Source of the DNA: Monarcha castaneiventris obscurior
Lineage: Eukaryota; Chordata; Aves; Passeriformes; Monarchidae
DNA: 64,000 nt
Reading direction: 5' to 3'
NCBI GenBank assembly: GCA_026261815.1
Contig: JAMPIT010000258.1
Span: 8,423,501 to 8,487,500 of the forward strand
Shown here: positions 1 through 11,900 of the stretch, piece by piece
Layout of the letters: every line of letters starts with the position of its first letter
Numbering within the stretch: position 1 is the first letter of the stretch
Program-made: the position numbers and the translations under genes
Notes under the pieces: model-generated
Database searches by the model: none
What the model saw: only the letters and a program-made list of their open reading frames with translations
What the model was told of the DNA's origin: nothing

Positions 1-2960
1 GCAAGGAAGTGATCAAATGCACTTTCTTTCCACAGAAAGTTTTAAATTAGAAAGAACATGGTGAAATCACCCCTGTTCCTTTTCCATGGGCATTTTGATT
101 ACCCAGCAAAAGAGTGACTCCTGATCATTTGAAAAATGCACGCAGGATGTTGCAGGCTATTGTTGTCTTCTCTGCCCAAGGGTTTCTTCCATGGCCCAGC
201 TATCACCTTCCCTCTTGGGGTATGGAGATACTGCTCTACCTTGGGAACTCCTGTGCATCCAGCATGCATGGCCTGGAAGGGAAAGTGGAGGTAAGGAAGC
301 CACTACAGCCCCCAGAAAGTATCTCCTCTCGTAGAAGTCTGTGTGCAGAATATGAGGTGGAGCAGCAGTTTAACTGTGCCAGTCCTCTCCCAGATGATTT
401 CCATCCCATCCAAACGCAGCTGGAGGGGATGTTCAGGCAGAACATAGGTATTTGAGTTAGAATAAAATACAGAGCTCAGCATACTTGGTGACCATAGCTG
501 GGAACTTCAGCTGCTTCTGGTTGAAGAAGGCAACAGTAGTAATGCCCTGAATAGAAGCCTAAAGAGCTGCCCCGTGCTCAGTCAGGAGAGAGGATATTAT
601 ATCCTCCATATACCCTGACAGATCCTGAGAGCTCCTGAAGACCCCCATGACAGATTAAGCCTTACCCTAAGACTTGATCTAATTCTATCCCCAAATCTCT
701 TTTTATACCTCGTGGCACTAAATGGAAACGCATGCTGAGAACAGAAGTTGTCCAAGATACCATTTTCATGTACCATACCCAGCCCATCACACTTTGGTAG
801 TCACACAGCAATCTTTGCCATTTCTTACCACACAGAAACAGCATTGTGCTAAAAAGCCCTCCAGAGGAAAGCAGATAATATCTTTTGGGATGGTGCCTTG
901 TATTTTCCAAGAGTCGTCTCGCTGCAGCACTTATTACAAGAAACTAAACCAAACCCTCCTATTTGTAAATTGGATAGAAAAAGTACAACTCAAACTGGTA
1001 CTTGGTTTAGGACTGAATGGTTCACACAGTGCTTAAGAAGCATTTTAGACAAAAGCAAGCTTTCTGCCAAACATTTGAGGGGTAAGAGAAAATTTCTGCT
1101 TTGCTGTCTGAATGCAGTTATAAGCCAGGATGACAAAACAGCCTGGCACTGCTGCCCACAGTGAAATACACTGTGCATCTCATGCTTCACATGCAGGGCT
1201 CACACTGCCTTCACTCTGCCTAGTTTAGTTTCTACAGTGTTATCCTGAAGAAAAATTCCTGTCTCCACAACCCCCGGCATTAAAGGTGGAAGAGTCAACG
1301 AGCGGAGATGAGGAACTTGTAGGCAGGGATTGCTTTTGCATTAATTTCCAGGCAGCACAATCATGAAATAGCTGCACCCCACAAGCATCGCTGCCCTGTG
1401 GAACAGGTATTTATCTAAAGCTGAAGTCTGATGAGTGAAGCAGAATTGTCTGAGCTTCTCTAAGCATCTTCCCTCCCCTCCTCAACCATCTCACTTGCCT
1501 CCATTGATGCATAACTGGTCACTGCTGGTTTAACATCTAGTGACTGAGGAGGTTTTCTCATGCAACTGCTGCTAAGCGCTGTGCTGAAGCAAGGCAGACA
1601 CAGATGATCTGACTCACAGGAGAAAAGAGCAGAGGTACTACACTGAGATTTCCTGTAGCTGGAAAAAAAGAGTGCAATGTGCTTTGTCGGGTTTGTAACA
1701 GCTTATGTACTGAGTTCATGTCAGAGACAGGTTCAGATTGCTCCAGAGGAAGGTTTAAATGTTTTCTTTATTTAGCAAGGCACACAGAGAATGGCAAGCG
1801 CACCCCCCTTCCCTATCCCAAAGAGCATCTGCAATTCAGAAAGGTAAGGAAAAGGCATTAAAAGGCAGAAAGCAAAGAGGATAGAGCCTACCTCAGCTGA
1901 GCAGATTAGAAGACTCAATAAAGACGCCTATTGTTACCAACAGAAATACTCTACAAATACACAGGCTGAAACCCACCATCTTAAACTAAGCAATCCATGA
2001 AAAATAGCAGACAGATGCAAGATTAAATTCTTCCATGCTCCTCTATCTCTATGGAAGGCTTACAAAGGTCTGCAGATCAAGAGTGTGCACACGGCTGCTA
2101 TATGAAACCACATATTAATATTTTTATATTATTTAATATTTACTGTCTCCTTTGTTACCTGATCAGGCAGATCCTCTTCACATCGTCTCGCAGTTTTCAT
2201 TATCAGCCGTTAACCCTGGGATGTTTGGACTGTGGCAAGGGCACAGCCCCAGGGCTCCAAGTCCTGCTGCACCACGGCTTGAAGAAATAACCTGATTGTG
2301 CCAAGAAGCCAACTGTTGCCCCCCAGAGCAAAGGCCAGCAGAGCTGCCACACATCGTAGCCTTCAGAGACATCTGTGCCACAACAGGGACCGCACTGGTA
2401 CTGAACCTCACACCAGAGGAGGAAAGTAATCCCCTAAGCTGCAAGTTTCCTAAATGCTGGCAGCCAGAAACTGCCAACCGGTAACAACAGCTGGCAGCTC
2501 TGCTCTGAACTGAGCTTTTTTCCATTTAACTCTCCCCTTCTCCCCAGTCCAGCCTGGGCAGCAGCACACAGATGTCCCCACTGTTATAAGACACAGAATT
2601 TTCCACAAGACCTTGGAACTCCCTCATGAGCCAGCTCTTCTTACTAAGGACAAATTGTTGGTGGTGGGGGATATCCTACAATGAGGCAATCCTCAAGTGC
2701 ATGCTTATGGTCATCTCTGCCTGCCCCTACTCCCATAGTGAGACTTAACCCAAAATCTCTGTCCAAAATGTGCAAATTTGATGGGCAGCTTTGCCCCTGT
2801 CAGCACGTCCCTGAGGAGATGCTACAACTTCAGGGTGAGGTTTCAGCAAAAGTTTGATCTCTGCAGTTTTACCAGCAGAAAGGGACCTACCACTGCTGAA
2901 AAATCCCCTGCTTTCCCCACCCCTTTCAGACCAGCTCTGCACGTCTTTCCAGAGTGAAGT
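1..2960. other. Intergenic DNA downstream of CMPK1
   Basis: I see no supportable gene here. The open frames are short (about 113 codons at most), lack recognisable protein similarity and overlap one another in different frames. Base composition is mixed and no RNA gene fold was recognised. In other amniotes this flank leads towards FOXE3/FOXD2, but neither is present in the window. Confidence 0.6.
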
Positions 2961-2961
2961 T

Positions 2962-3020
2962 TCAAGTTGGATTCGCTGATCTTAGAGGTCTTTTCCAACC
3001 CAAATGATTCTATGATTCTA
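2962..3020 (+). repeat. CR1 LINE fragment, 3' end
   Basis: The segment reads gatcttagaggtcttttcca, then acccaaatgattctatgattct. This is the 3' end of avian CR1 elements, which finish in short ATTCTATG-type repeats rather than poly(A). Only the last 60 bp or so are recognisable, as expected of 5'-truncated CR1 copies. The 5' limit is approximate. Confidence 0.85.
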
Positions 3021-3609
3021 AGTTCAACACATTGTTTAACAGAAAGCTAGATGTGACAAAACAACCTCTTTTGTAACAAACCTTTACATAAAATGGGTTA
3101 TTTTAAAATGGGCCTGGCAGCCTCTCAGTTTCTTTTATAGAGAATATTATGCTGTGCCAATCTCCTTTAAGAACAGCCTGGAGTACAGCACGTAGGCATG
3201 GGCTGCAGAGCCAGCAGAATGGCAGGCAGGAGATTAGCTGCTGATTGAGCAAGGAATCATGAGAAATCCACACAAAAAGTGTCTCCAACAGCAGGTGGAC
3301 AATAGGTTTGTGTTTCCTAGACCACTCCAAGTCCCTTTTCTTTCACACATGTCAAATGAATTATCACTTTACTACATGAATAGAGTCATTTGATAAACTG
3401 TATAATCAAAAAGAAGTACCAGTTCCACAGGCAAGGGGCCTGATCTTATCCTGTGCCTAAAGGGAACTTCAGGACTTCACTTTTGATGGTGAAAACTGAA
3501 CTTTCATACACATACCTGTGCATGTGGCCACATCAAGCATCTAACTCTAACAATATAGATGGATATATATGAAAAATATGCCTTGTGACAGAAAACTGTA
3601 ATCCAGGCA

Positions 3610-5892
3610 CTCATTAAGCCACAGAACAAAGTTTATTGGATCTCCTCAAATTCTTTATACAGTTTTGCTGCTAAATGGACACAACACGTTGGCATATTGC
3701 CTTTAATCTTTATTTCAATCATAAATCCATCCTGAAAGAAGTGGTAACACATTTAATGGCATCTTCAATAAATAAAATGACAAAAAATCTAGTCCTTGCA
3801 CAGACACATTACAATCCACTCCAAATTCAATATTGCTGAAACATTGTTGGGTGTTTTTCTAAAACTTGCTCCAGAGGTTGTTTGTTTTTTGTTTCAGCAC
3901 TTAAATACACAGAAAAGTATATGATGAGAGAAAATGGATACTCTATTCTGAAGAGAACTTGTTAAAACCAATAACTTAGAAACAAGAGTGAATTAAATCT
4001 CTCTAATTGAATAAAAGAATCCAGTTTGAAGTATTTTTTGAAAAACCCTGATTCTAACCTTCATATTAAAAGATGCAGTTTTTCTGGATCCTATCCATGT
4101 CAGCATACTTATACATTAAGAATTAAATTCCAAGTTTTCTTTTTTTATTTTTTTTTTTAAGGAGAAATTCATAAAGTGAGAGCATTGGCCTCCCAACACT
4201 CACAGAAGCAGTCATGGTCCATACATGCTGCAGTAGTAAACAGCTCTTTGTGGCCAGTCCATTGCCTGAACTCCTATCAGACTGGAAAAGCTACTGCAGT
4301 TTACCCTTGTTTCTGTACTCATCTCTTCCCCAGTCCAGCAGCCTCTACAACCTCAGCGAGATGAGAATTCCTGAAAATACAAATCTGACTGCAGGATAAG
4401 GACCAACACATCTGATTCTAATTAAAAGCTAAGCTTAATTTAAACTTTTTCCTAAGCAGAGAAAGTCATGACTAAAGAAAAGCTGAGCATCAAGATTTCC
4501 AAACTGCAGTTCTGTGTAATTAGCATGTCACTAACCAATTATAGCGTCAGTTAATGTGGGAACAACCACTCTTATCACTACAATCAGTTAAAACTCTCAT
4601 CTTCAGGCCTTCAGTGGAAGCTTAGGGCATGCAAGGAATGCATGGTTGGGCCCCCCCAGACCTATGCATACTATATAGGGGACAAAAAAGCTTAAACAAA
4701 GACAAAATTGCACCACATATGTGCAAACCAGGTTGTTTCAACCAGTTCTCTGCTCACCCCAGCTCTTGCTGCTGACTGCACTTGTCTAATTCAAGAGAAC
4801 ATGGTGAAGCAGGACTCTGTTTCAGGGAATGAAACTTCTTCCTGCAGTTATCTTCCCCTCAGCTGACCACATCGTAACAAAAGTGCAATAATTTACAAAC
4901 TTCTCAAACAAACAGCTATTAAAATTACACGTTTTTAGGGAAACAAATTCACTAGTTTAACCATAAAAATATTTCCCCAGGTAACAAACCTTAAAGCATT
5001 TGGTAACACAGTATTTCAATAACAATAAGGAAAAACCCTTCCACTTGTTACAAAAGACAGAACTGTTAGAAGATTTTGCTTACTGTACACTATTTAAGAG
5101 CTTTGCCATCTTGTGAAGGCCATGCTGTAGTTAAGAACATAACTATGATATAAGATAAACGAGTATTGAAATACTAAACTGACTTTCTTAATCTTTTGCA
5201 GATGAAAACAAGGAAAAATCCAGGGCTGTGTCATCCAAGAACTTGCAAGACAGTTTACATCCAGAGTCATAAGGAAGCACCACTTTCCATGAAGTACTTT
5301 GTATGTCTATTCCTGAAAAGCATATTTCATAGCTTTGTGAGAACTGCTAAAACAGATTCTCATACTAACTGCAGCTTGACTTAGAGAATTCAGGTTTGGG
5401 GATATAAGGGAATTTTGGATGAAATTATACTTTGGAAAAAAAAAAAAAAACAAAACCTGCTAAACTTGGTCCAAGCATCCAAAAAACAAACAAGGGAACA
5501 TGGGTCCTTCATTGCTTAATGCTGCTGCTCAGTTGATCCTTAAAAAAAGGTAGGTGTATGGCAATAAGGAAGAAGAAGGACTGCCCATGACAGGCACAGA
5601 ACTGTGACAGAATAAACAGTTTCTTCAGCAAGATGTATTAACTGTGATTCTGCCACATGAGTAACTGAACTTGCACTAATGGAGAACCCTGAAACTTGTA
5701 TACGATAGCCACAAAAAATGATTTCCTATTTAAAAAACAGATCCATTTCTAATCGACTGCTTTTCCAATCATCATTAGATATGTGAAAAAAAAATAAAAA
5801 AATCTTTTAAAATAATTACAAAGAGTGGACTGCAGTAGCAGCTATTCAAGCAAGATTCAAGCACAAGTTTAAATGACATTTCAAGCTGGGAA
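3610..5892 (-). other. CMPK1: Probable CMPK1 3' UTR
   Basis: This AT-rich stretch follows the CMPK1 stop codon and contains no other gene. Its extent is inferred from the candidate poly(A) signal at 3632-3637. It includes A and T homopolymers, for example near 4141 and 5436. No coding potential was seen on either strand. Confidence 0.45.
3632..3637 (-). terminator. CMPK1: Candidate CMPK1 poly(A) signal
   Basis: The minus strand reads CCAATAAAC here, about 2.26 kb after the CMPK1 stop codon, a 3' UTR length similar to what I recall for mammalian CMPK1. A second AATAAA lies at 3709-3714, and other AT-rich hexamers are nearby, so the site actually used is uncertain. Confidence 0.4.
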
Positions 5893-5934
5893 TTAGCCTT
5901 CTTTGTCGAAAATTTGTACAACTTTTTCAAAAAC
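5893..5934 (-). CDS. CMPK1: CMPK1 coding exon 6 with stop
   Basis: Encodes [13 protein letters not shown] followed by TAA. Acceptor TTTTTAG. The tail matches the conserved CMPK1 C-terminus. Confidence 0.94.
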   Translation of the reverse strand, partial: VFEKVVQIFDKEG

Positions 5935-8900
5935 CTAAAAAGATAAAGAAGAATTTTATGAAGCATTCATCAAACAGTTACTTCAAGTTGAACCAACATA
6001 AACAGTACTTGAAAATATTTTTAAAAATATATAGGGTTTTTTTAGAACATTCACAGTAATTCTTTAACAGTGAAATTGGCATCAATTTTGAGAAGCACAC
6101 TGAAGAGGAACACTACTTCAGAAGAGCAAAAACTCATGAAAATGAAAAAGGCAAGACCCTGTTAAACACAGAAACACTGGAAATGTGTTTAGTCCAGCTC
6201 ACACTCAAGCAGAACTAATCAATTTCCTCAAGTTATTCACATCTTACTCGGTCCTTCAAGAGTCAAATGAAGAGTTCCACAACCTCTCCCAGTACTAACA
6301 TCAGTGCTTAATTACCAGACTAACCACACACACACACACATCTCAAAAGAATGCCAAAAATATGTACCCTGCCACTGCCATCCCCATGGCTTTTTTGCTT
6401 ATATACTTACTTCATCAACAGATTTGGAGGCATCCACTTTTCTGACTTTTCCCATTCTCTCATACAGATCTATGATAGGCCTAGTAGACTGCAGATATGT
6501 ATGAATTCTAAGAGAAAGCACAGGGAGAAAAAAAGCCACATTACATAGTGAAATATAAAGAGAAGGGGAGTGAGAAGTTTTGAAGACAGTACCTCTTTTC
6601 CAGGCTCTCCCGATTGTCATCACTCCTACCACTGCTCTTGCCTCTTTCAAGACAGCGGCCGATACAGATCTAGGAAAAGACATCAAAAGGATAACTACAA
6701 CCAGGAACACAAGCTGTCATCATCCTAAGGGCAGGAATGAGCAAAAATCCTGAAAATCTAAATTGGCCTGGCACACAAAATACAGTCCAGATCCGGTGGA
6801 TGTAAGCAGAACTCACAAGGCAAGTTAGGTTCTTCCAGAGAAGGAGAATAATGGTTTACACTTCAGTTTATTAAAATGGGATTGGGGTCAGAGGAAGTAA
6901 AAGCAGCATCAAGCTCTGTGGTTTGATCTCCAACCTGAGGCATTTAAAAAAGAAAATAACCTGATTTTCAAGGATGTGTTCAGGCTTTCTGAAAAGCAGC
7001 ATGTCAAATGGGACTATTAATATATGCCTGCAATAAAGGAAAGTCACTGTATGTTCTCTCAAGAATTTTGTAAGGCACACTGACAATACTAAGTTATTGT
7101 CAGTTAAAATGTTCTTACTTGGTATTTCTGTAATGAAGACTTCAAAAATCTAAAAAATTAAGAACTAACCATAGCTAGAAGTGTCCCAATAAACTTTTTT
7201 AAAACCTTTAGTTAAATAAGCAAAGCTGACCCATGTACACTCCATGAATACATTTATCCTACTCATGCAAGAGGTACAATGGTTAAAAATTGTTCTTTCC
7301 TACATAGTACAATCATGGTAAGGATTATTTAGGCATTGTCTATTTTTAGATCTAGTAAAAAAAATCAGAATTCCAAAATAAAAGCCCTATCAAGTGAAAG
7401 AATTAATTTACTCTTATTCAAGGTTTTAACAGAAAAATAGTAATCCCTCACATGCTCTTTAGGATTACAAAACAATTGCAAATAAGTAAAAAAGAAAAGT
7501 AACAAAATCTCAGGAAGTTTGGGGAAAGAGGTAAAAGGAAAACATTCAGCTTAAGGTGCTGGGATATTCATATCAGTTTTTATGCTCAAGGGCACTGACA
7601 TTTTATTAAAGAGACAGCACATCATGGCACTTGTTAAATGAATGTAATGCATCACTGTCAAAATGCCCTTGTAATCTAATGACTTGCTGAGTAAAATGTT
7701 GATTACTGATTATCCTATAGCACAGCTCCTAACTATGAAAATAAAGATTGCTGCTGCACTTCAGAATTAAAGCAGACACTGTACCAAGTTCATTTTGGAC
7801 TAAACAACCAATTACTAAGAGTAAACAGAGTAGTATTTTCTGAAAAGTAACCAAATAATTTTGTAAAATGTATTTAAAGTTTTGATAAATTTTCTTTAGG
7901 AATGCAATTGCCTGGAGTACTTCCTCAATATAATTTATTCACATATGATTATACCGAGTGTCATTAGCTGTCTATTTCAATAAACATGCAGCTTTTCATC
8001 TGCTAAAACAAGTTGCCAAAAAACCCTTCAAACTCACAGGCCAAGTTTTCCTTCAATTCTTGCATTAGTTCATTCTCCCTAACAGAGTTTAATTGTTCTT
8101 CTTGAATGATTCTCACAATATTGCAAGAAAGGAAGTTACAGAATTACACACTTCATTACCTCATTGTCACAATCAAAAAAGAGAACAAAGGAAACATCCG
8201 CCTTTCCATCCATAGTCTTATTCCAGCCTTGCAGATTATCTTCATTCCTGGGAAATCCATCAATCAAAAACTTGTTCTTCTGGGAATTGGCAGCCATTGT
8301 TTGATCCATAGCCTGATAAAAGATAATTCAGTTCACAAATCTCCTGCCCATACACTGATTTATCTACTTATTAATTTACCCCCAAAATGTTGACATGGGA
8401 AGTTGAGAAGCATTTATTTCAGGATTATTGCAGATTTACAAAATGTGCTTTTGTTTCACTTTCAATGCGTGCTGGTTAATTCACTGTTGCACCAACGCAG
8501 CTATTGTTCAAACTGAATTCATTATTTCACAAAGCTCAAAATCTCATAACACAATCCCAGCTTTAAATCTGATTTTCTACAAGATACTGGGAAGTGTCTT
8601 TACACAATAAGACATCAAAACATTCTTGATCTGGAGTTAATTCTATGGGAAAAGCTCCAGATAAATTTAGTGCATTGAACAGCAGCCTTTTTTTGACTTA
8701 AAAGAGATACTCCCATTGTTTTCATGGACATCCAATAAGGATAAAGGCTGGAGCTTTTCCTTCCACAAGAACATCAATAGGTGCTCTTCTCCTTCACCTG
8801 ACTAATTATTTTGTGATTAAACTTACAAATCTTAGTGCCTTTAAGGCCTCTAACCTACAATCAAATATGACTGAGTGGATCAAGCAGTCTAAAAGCCAGT

Positions 8901-11900
8901 GCAGGGAAATAAGAAATACAGTTTCACTGATTTTCCTAGAGCTACTAAAAAATAAAGGAAAATAAAAATAATCCATTTTCACAGATGCCCATGTAGGAGA
9001 GGCCATCAGCTCTCCAGCAGTCAGATAGAAACACAAGTGATTACTGAGAGAAGCACCTCCTTGTCTGCCCATTCACACCGCTCACACTGGAGGAAAGGCA
9101 GCTCTGTCAGAACACAGCCACTGCTCTGCTGCTTAGCCTGCAAGAGTGACCCTGCAAGGAAATAGCCCTTTCCTTACCCTCTTCAGCAAGCTGATTGTTA
9201 TTTCAACCGGCACAATTTCCCCCTCCTTAATGTAGTTCTCAATGAGTTCTCCATACTGGGAGCCCGGCCTTTTCCGCTCATCCCGGAGGAGGTCACCGGC
9301 AGAAAGGTGCGTGTAGCCGTATTTCTGCAACGGCAAAACAAACACAGGCTCCCTTCAGCCAGAGCACTTGTGCAAACCCAGCATCAGTCAACAGTGTCAG
9401 CCCCATTCATCCTTGCATTGCAACAGAAAATCCCAGGGAATTGCATCGTTAGTGACAGATCTGTTCCATCTTCAGTGTGCAATCTCACGATACAGCACAC
9501 TCTGCACAGAGCACGCACAGAACAATCAGAGAGTCATGAAAGATGGAAAAGACCTCCAAGATCACTGAGTCCAGCCTTTGGCCAAACACTACTGTGACAA
9601 GGAAACCAAAGTTTTAAGTGCCACGTGCAGTTGTTTCTTGAATGCTTCCATGAATGGTGACTCCACCGCCTCCCTGGGCAGCCTGTTCCAGTGTCTGACA
9701 ACGATTTCAAGGATTAAATTCTTCCAGATGTCCAACCTGAACCTCCCCTGGTGCAGCTTCAGGCCATTTCCTCTTGTCCTGCTCCTGATTGCCCGGGAGA
9801 AGAGGCTGACTCTTATCTTAGTAAAACTCCTTTCAGGGAGTTGTGAACGACAAGGTTTCCCCCAAGCCTCCTTTTCTTCAGGCTAAACACCCCCAGCTCC
9901 CTCAGCTGCTGCTCACAGGGTTCACTCTCCAGACCCTTCCCCAGCTCCATTACCCTTCTCTGGACACACTCCAGCACATCAATGTCTTTTTGAAGTGAGG
10001 GGACCAGAACTGGACATCCTTGGGTAAAATGCTCAACAGGGCTTTGGTCAGGTATTTGTGTACAGTTTTCAAAGGCAATTTTGTTATGTTTGGAAACAAA
10101 ACAAAACAGACAAGAATTTTGTTTAATTACCCACTTAAAGAAAACAAATAAGGTGATTGCAAGTCCTTTGGAACTGGAGGAATGTCCCAAGCACAAGGTA
10201 AGTCAGAAATCCCTATGTTCATGTGTTTCTGGAACCAACATCCTCTCCTACCTTGGGGAAATCACCTGTAACTCGGCAGCTGCACAGTCCTCCTGCCCCT
10301 GCTACCTCCTTCCCTGGGATGACCATGACAAACTCAGAGAGCAGCCCTTGGAGAAAACCAGTGACTTCTAAGGATAACATGGCAGATGAAGGTAAATAGC
10401 TACACTGGTGCCACCCTCTGTCACACCACGTAGAGTAAACAGAGAGAGCAGAGAGATCAGGTTCAGATCTATCAATCTGATAGCAGTTTGCAGGAAAACA
10501 GCACACACCATTGCCCTTTCACCTCAAACTACAGCTAAAACAGTCACAAATTAAAAATACTGATGCAAAGTATTGATTACACTTGAATTTCTCAGGCATT
10601 TATCATTGTAAATAGATCCTAGTGCAAGCATACACATACACTCCTACCTCAGAGAAATGCATTGTTACAGAGGAAATTTCACAGCACAAAATAATCATTT
10701 TCTCAGCTCATTTAACACCGCAAGAAAAGTAACAAAGTGCACTATGCTCCTCAGCCAAATATAGTCCATAAAAACAGGCAATGAAGACATCTCCTTGGTG
10801 AGTGCCTAAGCTAGCTATACATCCAAACCAGAGCACACATATACATTCTCATCTGAAAGTTTTGACACAAAACAAAAGCAACATCAAAAAACGTCAGGGT
10901 TATCAGCTTGGCTGCAGCAACATCCAAAGCAAATTTCAAACCAGGTGTCTGAGAGGCATAATAATGTGACTACACACTTGGTGAGGCTGTGAACTTAGGA
11001 TTTAAAAACTTGGCTACCAAACTAAGTGCAACAGAAATATTACACAACCCACTAAGTGACTTTAAAACATTTCAGTTGCTTTCCAATTTCACCCACAAAA
11101 GCATGGAAAGTTAGCTCTGCCATAGTCATAATTTAAGAAGGGATATAATTACCTAAATCTCCAAAACTGTACACAGTTGGCAAAAAACAGAAGCAGGATT
11201 TTGCTGTAAGTAACTGTGAAGGAAAAGCTCCACGGACACCCTCTGTAAGCTCACTGTACTCTTACTTAATGTACATTGCATTTGGATATGCCTAACTAAT
11301 TGCAAATCTAAATATTTATAACCTACAGAAGCCATAAACCAGAATAAATTGTTCCTTATAAGCAACAAACATTACTCTGCTGAATGCTAAATTAACACGT
11401 AGTTCTTCTTGCTAAAGTTATAGAATGATGATTTTTTTTTTTAACATCAGGTTTCTACAAAGGAGAAAACAGGAGGAAAATATAATCCCTTAGGTTTTAG
11501 AGGATTACCAAACCATTTAATTTTCCTTGGCATTTCCCTTTTCATGCATGAAAATGAAATTGAGTCAGACAATTTTTGGAATTCTCCATCTTTTGCAACA
11601 GCAAACTAAAGTAGTTTTTAACAGCTGAACTGGAAAGTAAAAGACAGAAGCATTTTAAAGTGCTGTTGTACAAACAGACTTGTTTGAGATAATAATAAAT
11701 TATATTCAAGACTAACCCTCAGAATGGCTTAACCAGGCAATAAGAAAAACAAACCTCTCCTTCAGGGGCAAAACATCTATTTGTTAACTGTACTGAGGCA
11801 TGAGCCAAAGAAAACACATCGCTTTAAACAATGCAAACAAGGGGGGAGAGCAGCTTGGCTGCTGCTCCACACACAGAAGGCTTCAGAGATGTGGTGCTCA

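Noticed and set aside
3289..3302. A CTCF-like acagcaggtggaca
   Set aside because: Only about 11 of 14 positions match, with the central GGC broken.
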